A program made the translations under genes and the position numbers. The notes beneath the pieces are model-generated. The model was given only the letters and a program-made list of their open reading frames with translations. It had not been told where the DNA came from and ran no database searches. From the IMG/VR virus record IMGVR_UViG_3300025102_004999, positions 1 to 50,377 of that record: DNA of 50,377 bases. One strand, written 5' to 3'. Source of the stretch: a virus. How positions within the stretch are numbered: position 1 is the first letter of the stretch; each line of letters begins with the position of its first letter. This document shows positions 17,264-24,168 of the stretch, one piece after another.

Positions 17264-17877
17264 TGAGTGTAACAAATTACATAGTTGAAAAGTGTCCAAG
17301 AAGTCAAGTAGTTGATTTTATTGAAAAATACCATTACTCTAAAAATATGAATGGATTAAAAACTTCATATTGTTTTAAGTTAATGGATGGTAACAATATG
17401 ATTGGGGCAATTGTATATGGTAAGATTGGAATGGGTGGAGTAGAACAAAAGTATACAAATAATCCTGATAAAATATTAGAATTAAAAAGATTAGTTTGTG
17501 TAGATGATACACCTAAAAATACAGAGTCTTACTTTATAGGTTCGACTCTTAGATGGTTACAGAGAAACACCGATTTAGATATGATTATATCATATGCAGA
17601 TAAATCATTTGGACATGAGGGTGTGGTTTACAAAGCTACAAACTTTGAATTTAAAGGTGAAACTCAACCAGGTCGTGTTATTATGTATAATGGATTTAGA
17701 TATCACGATAAAACGATTAGAACTAAACATAATGGTAAGTTTAAACCATTTGCGTTAGAGATTAGAAAAGCACTTGAAAATGGTAAAGCAAAGTATGAAA
17801 AGACCAAACCAAAAAACATTTATATATACCATTTCAAAAAAAGACGATTAAAAATGTTAAAATGGTTTGGATTTTAA
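17263..17877 (+). CDS. Mom-like DNA-modification protein, copy C
   Basis: This 204-residue protein is shorter and more divergent than copies A and B but keeps the blocks KYHYSKN, MIGAIVYGKIG, ILELKRLVCVDD, NTESYFIGSTLRWLQ, ISYADKSFGHEG and VYKATNFEFKG. The C-terminus is basic (HFKKRRLKMLKWFGF) and ends WFGF, like the FFGF end of the polymerase, so both could bind the clamp (inference). It is joined to the polymerase gene through TAATG. Its place between polymerase and clamp suggests modification close to the fork or timed with replication. Confidence 0.68.
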   Translation: MSVTNYIVEKCPRSQVVDFIEKYHYSKNMNGLKTSYCFKLMDGNNMIGAIVYGKIGMGGVEQKYTNNPDKILELKRLVCVDDTPKNTESYFIGSTLRWLQRNTDLDMIISYADKSFGHEGVVYKATNFEFKGETQPGRVIMYNGFRYHDKTIRTKHNGKFKPFALEIRKALENGKAKYEKTKPKNIYIYHFKKRRLKMLKWFGF

Positions 17878-17897
17878 AAATAAATTTCGTATATTAG
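17866..17897 (+). promoter_or_regulatory. Bacteroidetes-type promoter upstream of gp45
   Basis: TTTG at 17866-17869, 19 bases, then GTATATTAG at 17889-17897. The predicted start is near 17901, giving a leader of about 29 A/T-rich bases before ATG 17930. The -33 box overlaps the end of Mom-like copy C. Confidence 0.78.
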
Positions 17898-17929
17898 TAT
17901 AATAATAAATCAATAGTAAAAAGTAAATT

Positions 17930-18625
17930 ATGAAAAAAAGCTCGTTTGAAGGGTTCATTACTCGATATAATTTGGGTGGTGAGGTAGAATCAGTAAAGAT
18001 TGATTCAACAGATGCAGGGTTGTCAGTAAAATTCATTTCTGATGATAAGACCCTATTAGGAAATGTAAGTAGTGATAACAAAGACTTTCCAAATGGAGAG
18101 TATGGTGTTTACACTACATCTCAATTAAAAGGACTATTATCTGTATTAGATTCAGATATTAGTGTAAAAGAAGGTGACGCAGCACTTGTGTTCTCAGATA
18201 AAGGTACTTCAGTAAACTATATGTTGGCTGACCTTTCTGTAATACCTGTTGTTCCAGATTTGAAACAATTACCTGATTTTACATCTACTATCAAAATGGA
18301 CAATGACTTCGTAAACAAATTCGTAAAGTCTAAAGGTGCATTATCTGATTCAGATACATTTACATTTAGTTGTAAAAGTAACAAAGGTGAAGTAATCTTA
18401 GGTTATTCAAAGATTAACTCTAACAGAATCTCAATCAATGTAGAATGTGAGTGTGATGGTGATGTAGAACCAATATCATTCTCAGCTAAGTACTTAAAGG
18501 AAATCCTTAATGCTAACAAGGGTGCAAAATCATCTTCATTGAAGATTTCACCAAATGGATTAGCTCATGTTTCATTTGAAAATGATGGATTTAAGTCTAA
18601 CTATTATTTAGTGGAGATTAAGTAA
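17930..18625 (+). CDS. 45: Sliding clamp, T4 gp45-like
   Basis: This 231-residue protein matches the length and two-domain pattern of gp45 (228 in T4). The N-terminal half contains TTSQLKGLLSVLDSDI and a repeat of similar topology follows, with FSAKYLKEILNANKG near residue 185. It would form a trimeric ring tethering gp43 and, in T4, also activating late transcription. It has its own promoter and leads the clamp/clamp-loader operon. The assignment is supported by gp44 and gp62 homologues immediately downstream. Confidence 0.85.
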   Translation: MKKSSFEGFITRYNLGGEVESVKIDSTDAGLSVKFISDDKTLLGNVSSDNKDFPNGEYGVYTTSQLKGLLSVLDSDISVKEGDAALVFSDKGTSVNYMLADLSVIPVVPDLKQLPDFTSTIKMDNDFVNKFVKSKGALSDSDTFTFSCKSNKGEVILGYSKINSNRISINVECECDGDVEPISFSAKYLKEILNANKGAKSSSLKISPNGLAHVSFENDGFKSNYYLVEIK

Positions 18626-19815
18626 TGCAATTTTGGGACACAGAACCAGCGGCACCAGTCTTTGACTATGATGTAGAGAGAAAACGATTCATCGACAATA
18701 TGGAATACCTATCAAGTATGCCAGTTGAGGAACAAACTCTTTATAAAAAGTGGCAGGAGTGGAACTCAGACCTACCTAAGTCTATGGCAAGAAAACCAAG
18801 TCTTGCAAAGTCTTATGATATGATTTGGACTCCAACTGACATCTACAACAAGGAACAGACTATTAAAGAAATTGAAGAGTTAGAACCTTATGTAGACTTA
18901 ATCGTAGATTCTGCAGGGACTGCAAAGTGGACTGACATCCGAAAGTGTATTTCATCAATGGAGTTTACTGCTAATCCAGGTCGTAATATAAAAGCATTTG
19001 CTAAAGACCGAAAAAGTGGTAAAGTACTTGGTGTAATATCACTTGGTTCTGATGTAACATCTTTAGGTGTTCGTGATAAATACATTGGGTGGGATAAAGA
19101 AAACAAGTTTAAAGATGGTAAGTTGAATCATACTACAATTGGTACATCTATCATCGCAACACAACCTTTGGGATATAACTTCTTAGGTGGTAAACTTGTT
19201 TCGGCATTGACCACTTCACCTACATTCAGAGATTTGTGGAAAGAAAAGTATGGACAAACTCTAATCGCAGTTGGTACAACTTCTCTTTATGGAATCCATT
19301 CACAATATAATGGAATACCACATTTCAAAACATTAGGTGAATCGACAGGTAAAGTTTCTACTAAACCTGATAATCAATTTTACGATATCTGGCATCAATG
19401 GATGAAAGAACATAATGCTGATGAATACAAAAGAGTTACAACCCAAAAGGAAGGTATCCAAGGACCTGTATCTGGTATCAAACAAAGAATATTGTCTATG
19501 ATTTTCAAAGAGTTGGGAATCAAAAGTACACAATATCAACATGGATTTAAACGAGGTGTATACTTCGCAATGATGTATGATAATGGTAATGAGTTTCTAA
19601 GAAACGAGATTGATGAAAGTCAGTTGAAGATGAAAAAGAAGTTCGAAGAAGGTGATGATTACACAATCAGATGGTGGAAGAAGAAAGCTATTAGAAGATA
19701 CACTAAGTTACATGATGAGAATAGGTTGAAACCAGATACATTGTATTACATGGATATTATTGGAATGACTTGGGAAAACGCAAAAGAAACATATTTAAAA
19801 GAAGTAGGTAGATGA
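18625..19815 (+). CDS. DUF4338 (DruA-like) protein in the clamp/clamp-loader operon
   Basis: This 396-residue protein contains GKVLGVISLGSDVTSLGVRD, then YIGWDKE and ATQPLGYNFLGGKLVSAL followed by WKEKYGQTLIAVGTTSLYG. This order (RD..IGW, then a strand ending before LGGKL, then W...YG......T) fits DUF4338, the family that includes DruA of the Druantia defence system and many phage proteins. Function is unknown. It is linked by TAATG to the clamp gene and by ATGA to gp44, so it is co-translated with replisome parts, which argues for a replication or DNA-processing role rather than defence. Family call is moderate. Confidence 0.6.
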   Translation: MQFWDTEPAAPVFDYDVERKRFIDNMEYLSSMPVEEQTLYKKWQEWNSDLPKSMARKPSLAKSYDMIWTPTDIYNKEQTIKEIEELEPYVDLIVDSAGTAKWTDIRKCISSMEFTANPGRNIKAFAKDRKSGKVLGVISLGSDVTSLGVRDKYIGWDKENKFKDGKLNHTTIGTSIIATQPLGYNFLGGKLVSALTTSPTFRDLWKEKYGQTLIAVGTTSLYGIHSQYNGIPHFKTLGESTGKVSTKPDNQFYDIWHQWMKEHNADEYKRVTTQKEGIQGPVSGIKQRILSMIFKELGIKSTQYQHGFKRGVYFAMMYDNGNEFLRNEIDESQLKMKKKFEEGDDYTIRWWKKKAIRRYTKLHDENRLKPDTLYYMDIIGMTWENAKETYLKEVGR

Positions 19816-20732
19816 GCAATTCACTATGGGTTGAAAAATACAGACCCGATACATTAGATGGATATGTTGGTAATCAACATATATTAGACAAAGTAAAAAT
19901 ATACATTGAAAATGAGGATGTACCTCACTTGTTACTCTATGGAGTTGCAGGAACTGGTAAGACTACCCTCGCAAAGATAATCACAAATCAGATTGATTGT
20001 GATTTGATGTATATTAACGCTTCTGATGAAAACTCAGTTGACGCAGTTCGTGACAAGATTCGTGGATTCGCATCATCAATGGGTTTCAGAAAGTGGAAAG
20101 TTATCATATTAGACGAAGCTGACTATTTGACACCAAATGCACAGGCAGCACTTCGTAATCTTATGGAAACTTTTAGTAAATCTACAAGGTTCATTTTAAC
20201 TTGTAACTATGTAGAGAAAATTATTGACCCGATTCAATCTCGTTGTCAAACATTCGCAATAACACCACCTTCTAAAAAAGAAGTGGCAAAAAGATTGTTT
20301 GATATATTAAACGAGGAATCAGTTAAGTTTGAAAAAGAAGACTTGGCAATTTTGGTCAATAGTGGTTATCCTGACATTCGTAGAGTTCTAAATTCAGCAC
20401 AAAGACAAGTTGTCAAAGGTGAATTACAAATAGATACAACCTCTACAATTCAGGCGAACTATACTGAAGATGTAATAAAAGTTTTACAAGAGAGTGGTGA
20501 AATGAAAACAAAGTTCAACACAATCAGACAAATTATTGCAGATTCAAAAGTGAAAGACTTTACACCATTGTATAGAGCACTTTATGATGAAGTAGATTCA
20601 TATGCAAATGGTAAAGTCGGACACACTATTTTAAATATAGCCGAGGGTCAGTACAAAGACTCCATGGTAGTTGATAAAGAAATCAATGTGATGGCTATGG
20701 TATTAACTATTTTAATGACATTAGGAAAATAA
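19812..20732 (+). CDS. 44: Clamp loader large subunit, T4 gp44-like AAA+ ATPase
   Basis: This 306-residue RFC-type ATPase starts WVEKYRPDTLDGYVGN. It has Walker A GVAGTGKTT near residue 46, Walker B VIILDEADYLT near 100, the arginine-finger motif SRC in IDPIQSRCQTF, and sensor 2 in YPDIRRVLNSAQRQ. It would load gp45 onto primer-template junctions together with gp62, which lies one gene downstream. It overlaps the DUF4338 gene by 4 bases. Confidence 0.93.
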   Translation: MSNSLWVEKYRPDTLDGYVGNQHILDKVKIYIENEDVPHLLLYGVAGTGKTTLAKIITNQIDCDLMYINASDENSVDAVRDKIRGFASSMGFRKWKVIILDEADYLTPNAQAALRNLMETFSKSTRFILTCNYVEKIIDPIQSRCQTFAITPPSKKEVAKRLFDILNEESVKFEKEDLAILVNSGYPDIRRVLNSAQRQVVKGELQIDTTSTIQANYTEDVIKVLQESGEMKTKFNTIRQIIADSKVKDFTPLYRALYDEVDSYANGKVGHTILNIAEGQYKDSMVVDKEINVMAMVLTILMTLGK

Positions 20733-20735
20733 ATT

Positions 20736-21026
20736 ATGGCAAAAAAAGGAAAAGGTAAAGTTGTTAACTTGGGTGGTCAACAAAACCCACAACAACAACC
20801 TCAATTAAAACTTGACCCAAGAAAATTAGAGACAGTAAGTTGTCCTGAGTGTGGTGGGATATTTTTTGACGAAGTAACAATGTATAAAGAAGTACCAGCA
20901 GTACAATCACCAAATGGTGTAGCATCAATGTTACCAATACCTGTTGTATTGTGTAACAATTGTGGAACTGTTCATCCTAAATTTACACCGAAAGAACTAA
21001 TTGATGGCGACAACCAAGAAGGCTAA
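20736..21026 (+). CDS. Zinc-ribbon protein
   Basis: This 96-residue protein has a Lys/Gln-rich start followed by two CxxC pairs: SCPECGG near residue 35 and CNNCGTVHP near 74. The pairs are 36 residues apart and form a likely zinc ribbon. The intervening loop is hydrophobic (SMLPIPVVL). It lies between gp44 and gp62 and overlaps gp62 by 23 bases, so it probably binds DNA, RNA or a replication/transcription partner. I know no specific function. Confidence 0.72.
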   Translation: MAKKGKGKVVNLGGQQNPQQQPQLKLDPRKLETVSCPECGGIFFDEVTMYKEVPAVQSPNGVASMLPIPVVLCNNCGTVHPKFTPKELIDGDNQEG

Positions 21027-21444
21027 GACATTATTTCAACATCTATCTGGACTTAAGGAGTCAAAAACTTCTTGGGATAGTCTTTCAGTTATGGATAAAA
21101 AAACCTTTGAACCATTTATGGTCAATAGGTTTTTGTCTATGAATATGGGATTATTGGAGTTGGTTAACGAGCTACAAAAGTTTACTATTGGTCAACTCAG
21201 TCCAAGAGATGTTTATAAAATGTATCTTGATTTTTTACCAAAGAAAAGGTCTTTTGACAAATACATAAAAGGTAAAAAAGATGACAAGTATAATTCCAAT
21301 GTGTTGGAGTATCTTGCAAAGTACTACTCAGTATCACAAAGAGAAGTCAGAGACTATCTTGAAATACTTAGTAAAGACGATATTACTGAAATATTGTTAA
21401 AATATGGGTTAGATAAAAAAGAAATAAAAAAATGGCTAAAGTAA
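21004..21444 (+). CDS. 62: Clamp loader small subunit, T4 gp62-like
   Basis: This 146-residue helical protein resembles T4 gp62 in several places: FMVNRFLSMN near residue 37, YKMYLDFLPKKRSFDKYIKG near 77, and LEYLAKYYSVSQREVRDYLEIL near 103. It is shorter than T4 gp62 (187). Together with gp44 it would form the clamp-loader pentamer. ATG 21004 is preferred over the TTG at 21001. The gene overlaps both neighbours, typical of tight translational coupling. The call is strengthened by its position downstream of gp45 and gp44. Confidence 0.78.
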   Translation: MATTKKAKTLFQHLSGLKESKTSWDSLSVMDKKTFEPFMVNRFLSMNMGLLELVNELQKFTIGQLSPRDVYKMYLDFLPKKRSFDKYIKGKKDDKYNSNVLEYLAKYYSVSQREVRDYLEILSKDDITEILLKYGLDKKEIKKWLK

Positions 21445-21842
21445 TAAAAGACAGAAAAAATAAAGTAGAGTGGAAGGGTGAGAGAACTGAAAAAAGAAAT
21501 GTAGAAGAAAACGCAGTAGAATATTGTGAAAGATTATACCCAGAAACTACATCAGAGTTCCAAAAGATTTTAGATGAAATGTATGAAACATTTTGTAAAA
21601 AACAAAGAAACTATGGGCCAGGTAATATATCGGTTGGAACTAATTTAGAATCAGACGAAGATATCAAACTATCATTAGTTGGGTTATGGTTTAGAAAAAA
21701 CGATAAAATCCAAAGACTAAAGCAATTGGTTGTATTAGGGCAACCTGATGAGGTCGGTGAGAATATCCAAGACACTTACGAAGACTTGAGTGTATACGGA
21801 ATTATCTCTCAGATAGTCCAAAGAAAGAAGTGGGCTAAGTAA
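21432..21842 (+). CDS. DUF1599 / Nucleotide modification associated domain 1 protein
   Basis: This 136-residue protein matches the DUF1599 (Nmad1) pattern: FQKILDEMYETFCKKQRNYG near residue 44, RKNDKIQRLKQL near 90, and DTYEDLSVYGIISQIVQ close to the end. The family is small, all-helical and named for its association with phage nucleotide-modification loci; its biochemistry is not settled. Its occurrence in the same transcription block as three Mom-like proteins supports a role in making or handling a modified nucleotide. It overlaps gp62 by 13 bases. Confidence 0.75.
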   Translation: MAKVIKDRKNKVEWKGERTEKRNVEENAVEYCERLYPETTSEFQKILDEMYETFCKKQRNYGPGNISVGTNLESDEDIKLSLVGLWFRKNDKIQRLKQLVVLGQPDEVGENIQDTYEDLSVYGIISQIVQRKKWAK

Positions 21843-21870
21843 AAACTTAACAATTTAATAACATTAAAAA

Positions 21871-21902
21871 TTTGGCATTCTCGTCAAATTGTCGTATATT
21901 AG
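21871..21902 (+). promoter_or_regulatory. Bacteroidetes-type promoter at the Cas4-like nuclease start
   Basis: TTTG at 21871-21874, 19 bases, then GTATATTAG at 21894-21902. Only 5 bases separate the -7 octamer from ATG 21908, so transcription should start at or next to the start codon, as at the helicase and polymerase genes. Confidence 0.75.
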
Positions 21903-21907
21903 AGTGT

Positions 21908-22858
21908 ATGAAAAAATCTATGGTATCTAACATCTTTAATTTCCCCGTTCATAAAGAACAGAAGGGTGATGTTAAAGTTTCGTATTCTCAATATACAATG
22001 TGGGCTAATTGTCCAAAACAATGGAAATTGACCTATATGGATGGTCACAAAGACTTTGACCCATCTATTCACCTTGTATTTGGTACTGCGATGCACGAGA
22101 CAATTCAATCGTGGTTACAAGTAATGTACAACGAGTCGGCAGTTAAAGCAAATGAAATGGACTTAGAATCTCTACTATTAGAAGAGATGGCTAAGGAGTA
22201 CAAAAAGATGATGGCAGTCTATGGTGTCAAGTTCACCACAAAAGACCAAATGAATGAATTCTACGATGATGGTGTTCAGATATTGGATTTCCTTCGTAAG
22301 AATAGAGCATCATACTTCTCAACAAGGACTATGAAATTAGTTGGAGTTGAGTTACCAATATACTATCCAGCATCCGATTCTAATGAAAACATTATGATGA
22401 AGGGATTCCTCGACTTAGTATTTGAGAATCTTGCAGATAATACAATAGAAATTTGGGATATCAAAACCTCAACAAAAGGTTGGAACAAATGGCAAAAAGC
22501 AGATAAAACAAAAACTGCTCAATTAGTATTGTACAAGAAGTTTTTCGCTGAACAATATGGATATCCTTTAGACAAGATACAAGTTAGGTACTTTATAGTT
22601 AAGAGGAAGTTATGGGAAGAAGCTATGTTTGCTCAGAAACGAGTACAAGAATTTGTACCATCACATGGAAAACCAACACTAAATAAGATTGTAAAAAGTT
22701 TTGATGAGTTTATCGCCAACGCTTTTAACGATGATGGTTCTTACAACACAGAAGGGGACTTTCCCGCTACGATGGGTAAAAACAAGAAAAGTTGTAAGTA
22801 TTGTCCTTTTAAGGATAGTGAATTATGTCCCAAAGTTGAACGAATAAAATTTGTATGA
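21908..22858 (+). CDS. Cas4/RecB-like PD-(D/E)XK nuclease with Fe-S cluster residues
   Basis: This 316-residue nuclease has an N-terminal Cys (WANCPKQW near residue 34), the RecB-type His in MHETIQSW, KGFLDLVFE (catalytic Asp) and EIWDIKTS (the D/E-x-K), then QLVLYKKFFAEQYG and a C-terminal CKYCPFKDSELC. One N-terminal and three C-terminal cysteines is the layout of the 4Fe-4S cluster in Cas4/AddB-type nucleases. It probably resects or trims DNA ends in replication or recombination. Start ATG 21908 is set by the promoter; earlier in-frame codons lie upstream of the predicted transcript. Confidence 0.82.
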   Translation: MKKSMVSNIFNFPVHKEQKGDVKVSYSQYTMWANCPKQWKLTYMDGHKDFDPSIHLVFGTAMHETIQSWLQVMYNESAVKANEMDLESLLLEEMAKEYKKMMAVYGVKFTTKDQMNEFYDDGVQILDFLRKNRASYFSTRTMKLVGVELPIYYPASDSNENIMMKGFLDLVFENLADNTIEIWDIKTSTKGWNKWQKADKTKTAQLVLYKKFFAEQYGYPLDKIQVRYFIVKRKLWEEAMFAQKRVQEFVPSHGKPTLNKIVKSFDEFIANAFNDDGSYNTEGDFPATMGKNKKSCKYCPFKDSELCPKVERIKFV

Positions 22859-23367
22859 GAAATCTTTCAATAGTATTAGTCGGATTACTATGTTCTTCGG
22901 TAAATAACAACGAACAACCAATAGAACAAATTGACACGATTCCTATTAAGGAAATTAAAATTGAAAAAGTAGAAAATGAAATAAAACCCATTGTAAGAAA
23001 TTTAGATGATTTGGTAGAGGCAATGGTGTGGGTAGAATCAGAGGGTAACCCAACTGCATATGCAAAAAGAGAAAACGCTGCAGGAGTATTACAGATTAGA
23101 CCCATAATGGTGAATGATGTAAATCGAATTTTAAACAAAAATGATGATAATAGATTTTATACACTTGATGACAGATGGAATAGAGAAAAGTCTATTGAAA
23201 TGTTTTATGTATTTGTAGATTATTATCACAAAGAAAGTTCATATGAGAAAATCGCAAGGTGTTGGAATGGTGGTCCGAAGGGATTACAAAAGAAACAAAC
23301 TAAAAGGTATTGGAAAAAGGTACGAAACACACTTAATAAAAATGAAGGTAGCTCTGATAGGGGATGA
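22855..23367 (+). CDS. Exported lytic-transglycosylase-like protein
   Basis: This 170-residue protein starts with a hydrophobic export segment (LSIVLVGLLCSS) followed by an acidic/Pro linker. The SLT-like domain shows VWVESEGNP with the likely catalytic Glu, GVLQIRPIMV, and RCWNGGPKG, equivalent to the N-x-G strand of lysozyme-like folds. It would cleave peptidoglycan from the periplasm. The Cys in the leader is not preceded by a good lipobox. It starts as ATGA on the nuclease stop. It is far from the amidase at 40 kb, so it may serve DNA-entry or virion assembly rather than bulk lysis. Confidence 0.7.
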   Translation: MRNLSIVLVGLLCSSVNNNEQPIEQIDTIPIKEIKIEKVENEIKPIVRNLDDLVEAMVWVESEGNPTAYAKRENAAGVLQIRPIMVNDVNRILNKNDDNRFYTLDDRWNREKSIEMFYVFVDYYHKESSYEKIARCWNGGPKGLQKKQTKRYWKKVRNTLNKNEGSSDRG

Positions 23368-23737
23368 GAAGTACGAGAATAGAGGTGAACTTAAAGAAGC
23401 AATCTTTAAACTCAAACAAAAGTTTGGTGATGATTTAACAATTATCACGAGAGGTAAAAAGAATGGTGTAGAGAAGTGGGTTAGAAAATATGCGTTAGAA
23501 ATGAATCTAAAGTATATCGAATATAACGCAGCACATACATCAAGTACTTTGTATAGTGGAATGGACGATGATTATTATGATAAACCATATCATCCAACAC
23601 AACCACTTCATCAGTACGATTGTATAGTACATAATTCAGATAGAATAATATACTTTGGTGAAATAACAAGAAAAGACTTTAATCATTTTAGTAGGTTACT
23701 AAATAGATGGGGTAAAAAAGCAAGTTTTGTACAATGA
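23342..23737 (+). CDS. SLOG-fold protein, DUF2493-like
   Basis: This 131-residue protein begins MKVALIGDEKYENRGELK and contains DDLTIITRGKKNGVEKWVRKYALE, then LKYIEYNAA. This is the layout of DUF2493/YpsA-like SLOG domains, Rossmann-type folds thought to bind nucleotide-derived ligands. ATG 23342 is the family start and overlaps the preceding gene by 26 bases; longer versions only add translated shadow. The next gene overlaps by 4 bases. Function unknown; a nucleotide-sensing or base-processing role is an inference from the family. Confidence 0.65.
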   Translation: MKVALIGDEKYENRGELKEAIFKLKQKFGDDLTIITRGKKNGVEKWVRKYALEMNLKYIEYNAAHTSSTLYSGMDDDYYDKPYHPTQPLHQYDCIVHNSDRIIYFGEITRKDFNHFSRLLNRWGKKASFVQ

Positions 23738-24117
23738 GTAAATTAGAATCAAACCAATCAATAACTGCTAGGGGAATCTTAACTGAAACTCGACCATGGG
23801 GAAAGTATGAAGTATTGTTAGATGACCCTACAACAAAAGTAAAAAGAATTACAGTAAATCCAAATCAAAAACTATCTTATCAGTATCACCACAAAAGACA
23901 AGAATGTTGGACGATTATAAAAGGTGAGTTAACAATTGTTTTGGATGATGAAAAGGTATTCAGAAAATATGGTGAGACCATTAGAATACCATTAGGTGCA
24001 AAGCACAGAGCATGGAATGAAACGGATGAACCCGTTGAGTTTATAGAGGTTCAAACTGGAACCTATTTCGGTGAAGATGATATCGTTAGAATTAATGATG
24101 ATTATAATAGGATTTAA
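23734..24117 (+). CDS. Cupin, mannose-6-phosphate isomerase type II-like
   Basis: This 127-residue protein matches the C-terminal cupin of bifunctional mannose-6-P isomerase/GDP-mannose pyrophosphorylase: TRPWGKYEVL, VKRITVNPNQKLSYQYHHKRQECW, then IRIPLGAKHRAWNETDEP and FIEVQTGTYFGEDDIVRI. Metal ligands H-x-H and the later His are visible. It is a stand-alone domain without the nucleotidyltransferase half. It would feed mannose/fructose phosphate interconversion and opens the glycan island that follows. Confidence 0.85.
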   Translation: MSKLESNQSITARGILTETRPWGKYEVLLDDPTTKVKRITVNPNQKLSYQYHHKRQECWTIIKGELTIVLDDEKVFRKYGETIRIPLGAKHRAWNETDEPVEFIEVQTGTYFGEDDIVRINDDYNRI

Positions 24118-24118
24118 T

Positions 24119-24141
24119 AAATATTTTTTGTATATTTATAG
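24119..24141 (+). promoter_or_regulatory. Weak promoter-like motif upstream of the glycan island
   Basis: GTATATTTATAG at 24130-24141 has the -7 core of the other promoters, but the expected -33 position (24107-24110) reads ATAG rather than TTTG. The whole 23-base stretch is a near copy of 2616-2637. It sits 27 bases before ATG 24169 in one of the few real gaps of this region. Confidence 0.45.
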
Positions 24142-24168
24142 TTAAATAAATTAAGAAGAAGTTATAGA

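Noticed and set aside
18625-19815. DUF4338 protein as an anti-phage defence gene
   Set aside because: It is alone, without other Druantia genes, and is translationally coupled to clamp and clamp loader genes.
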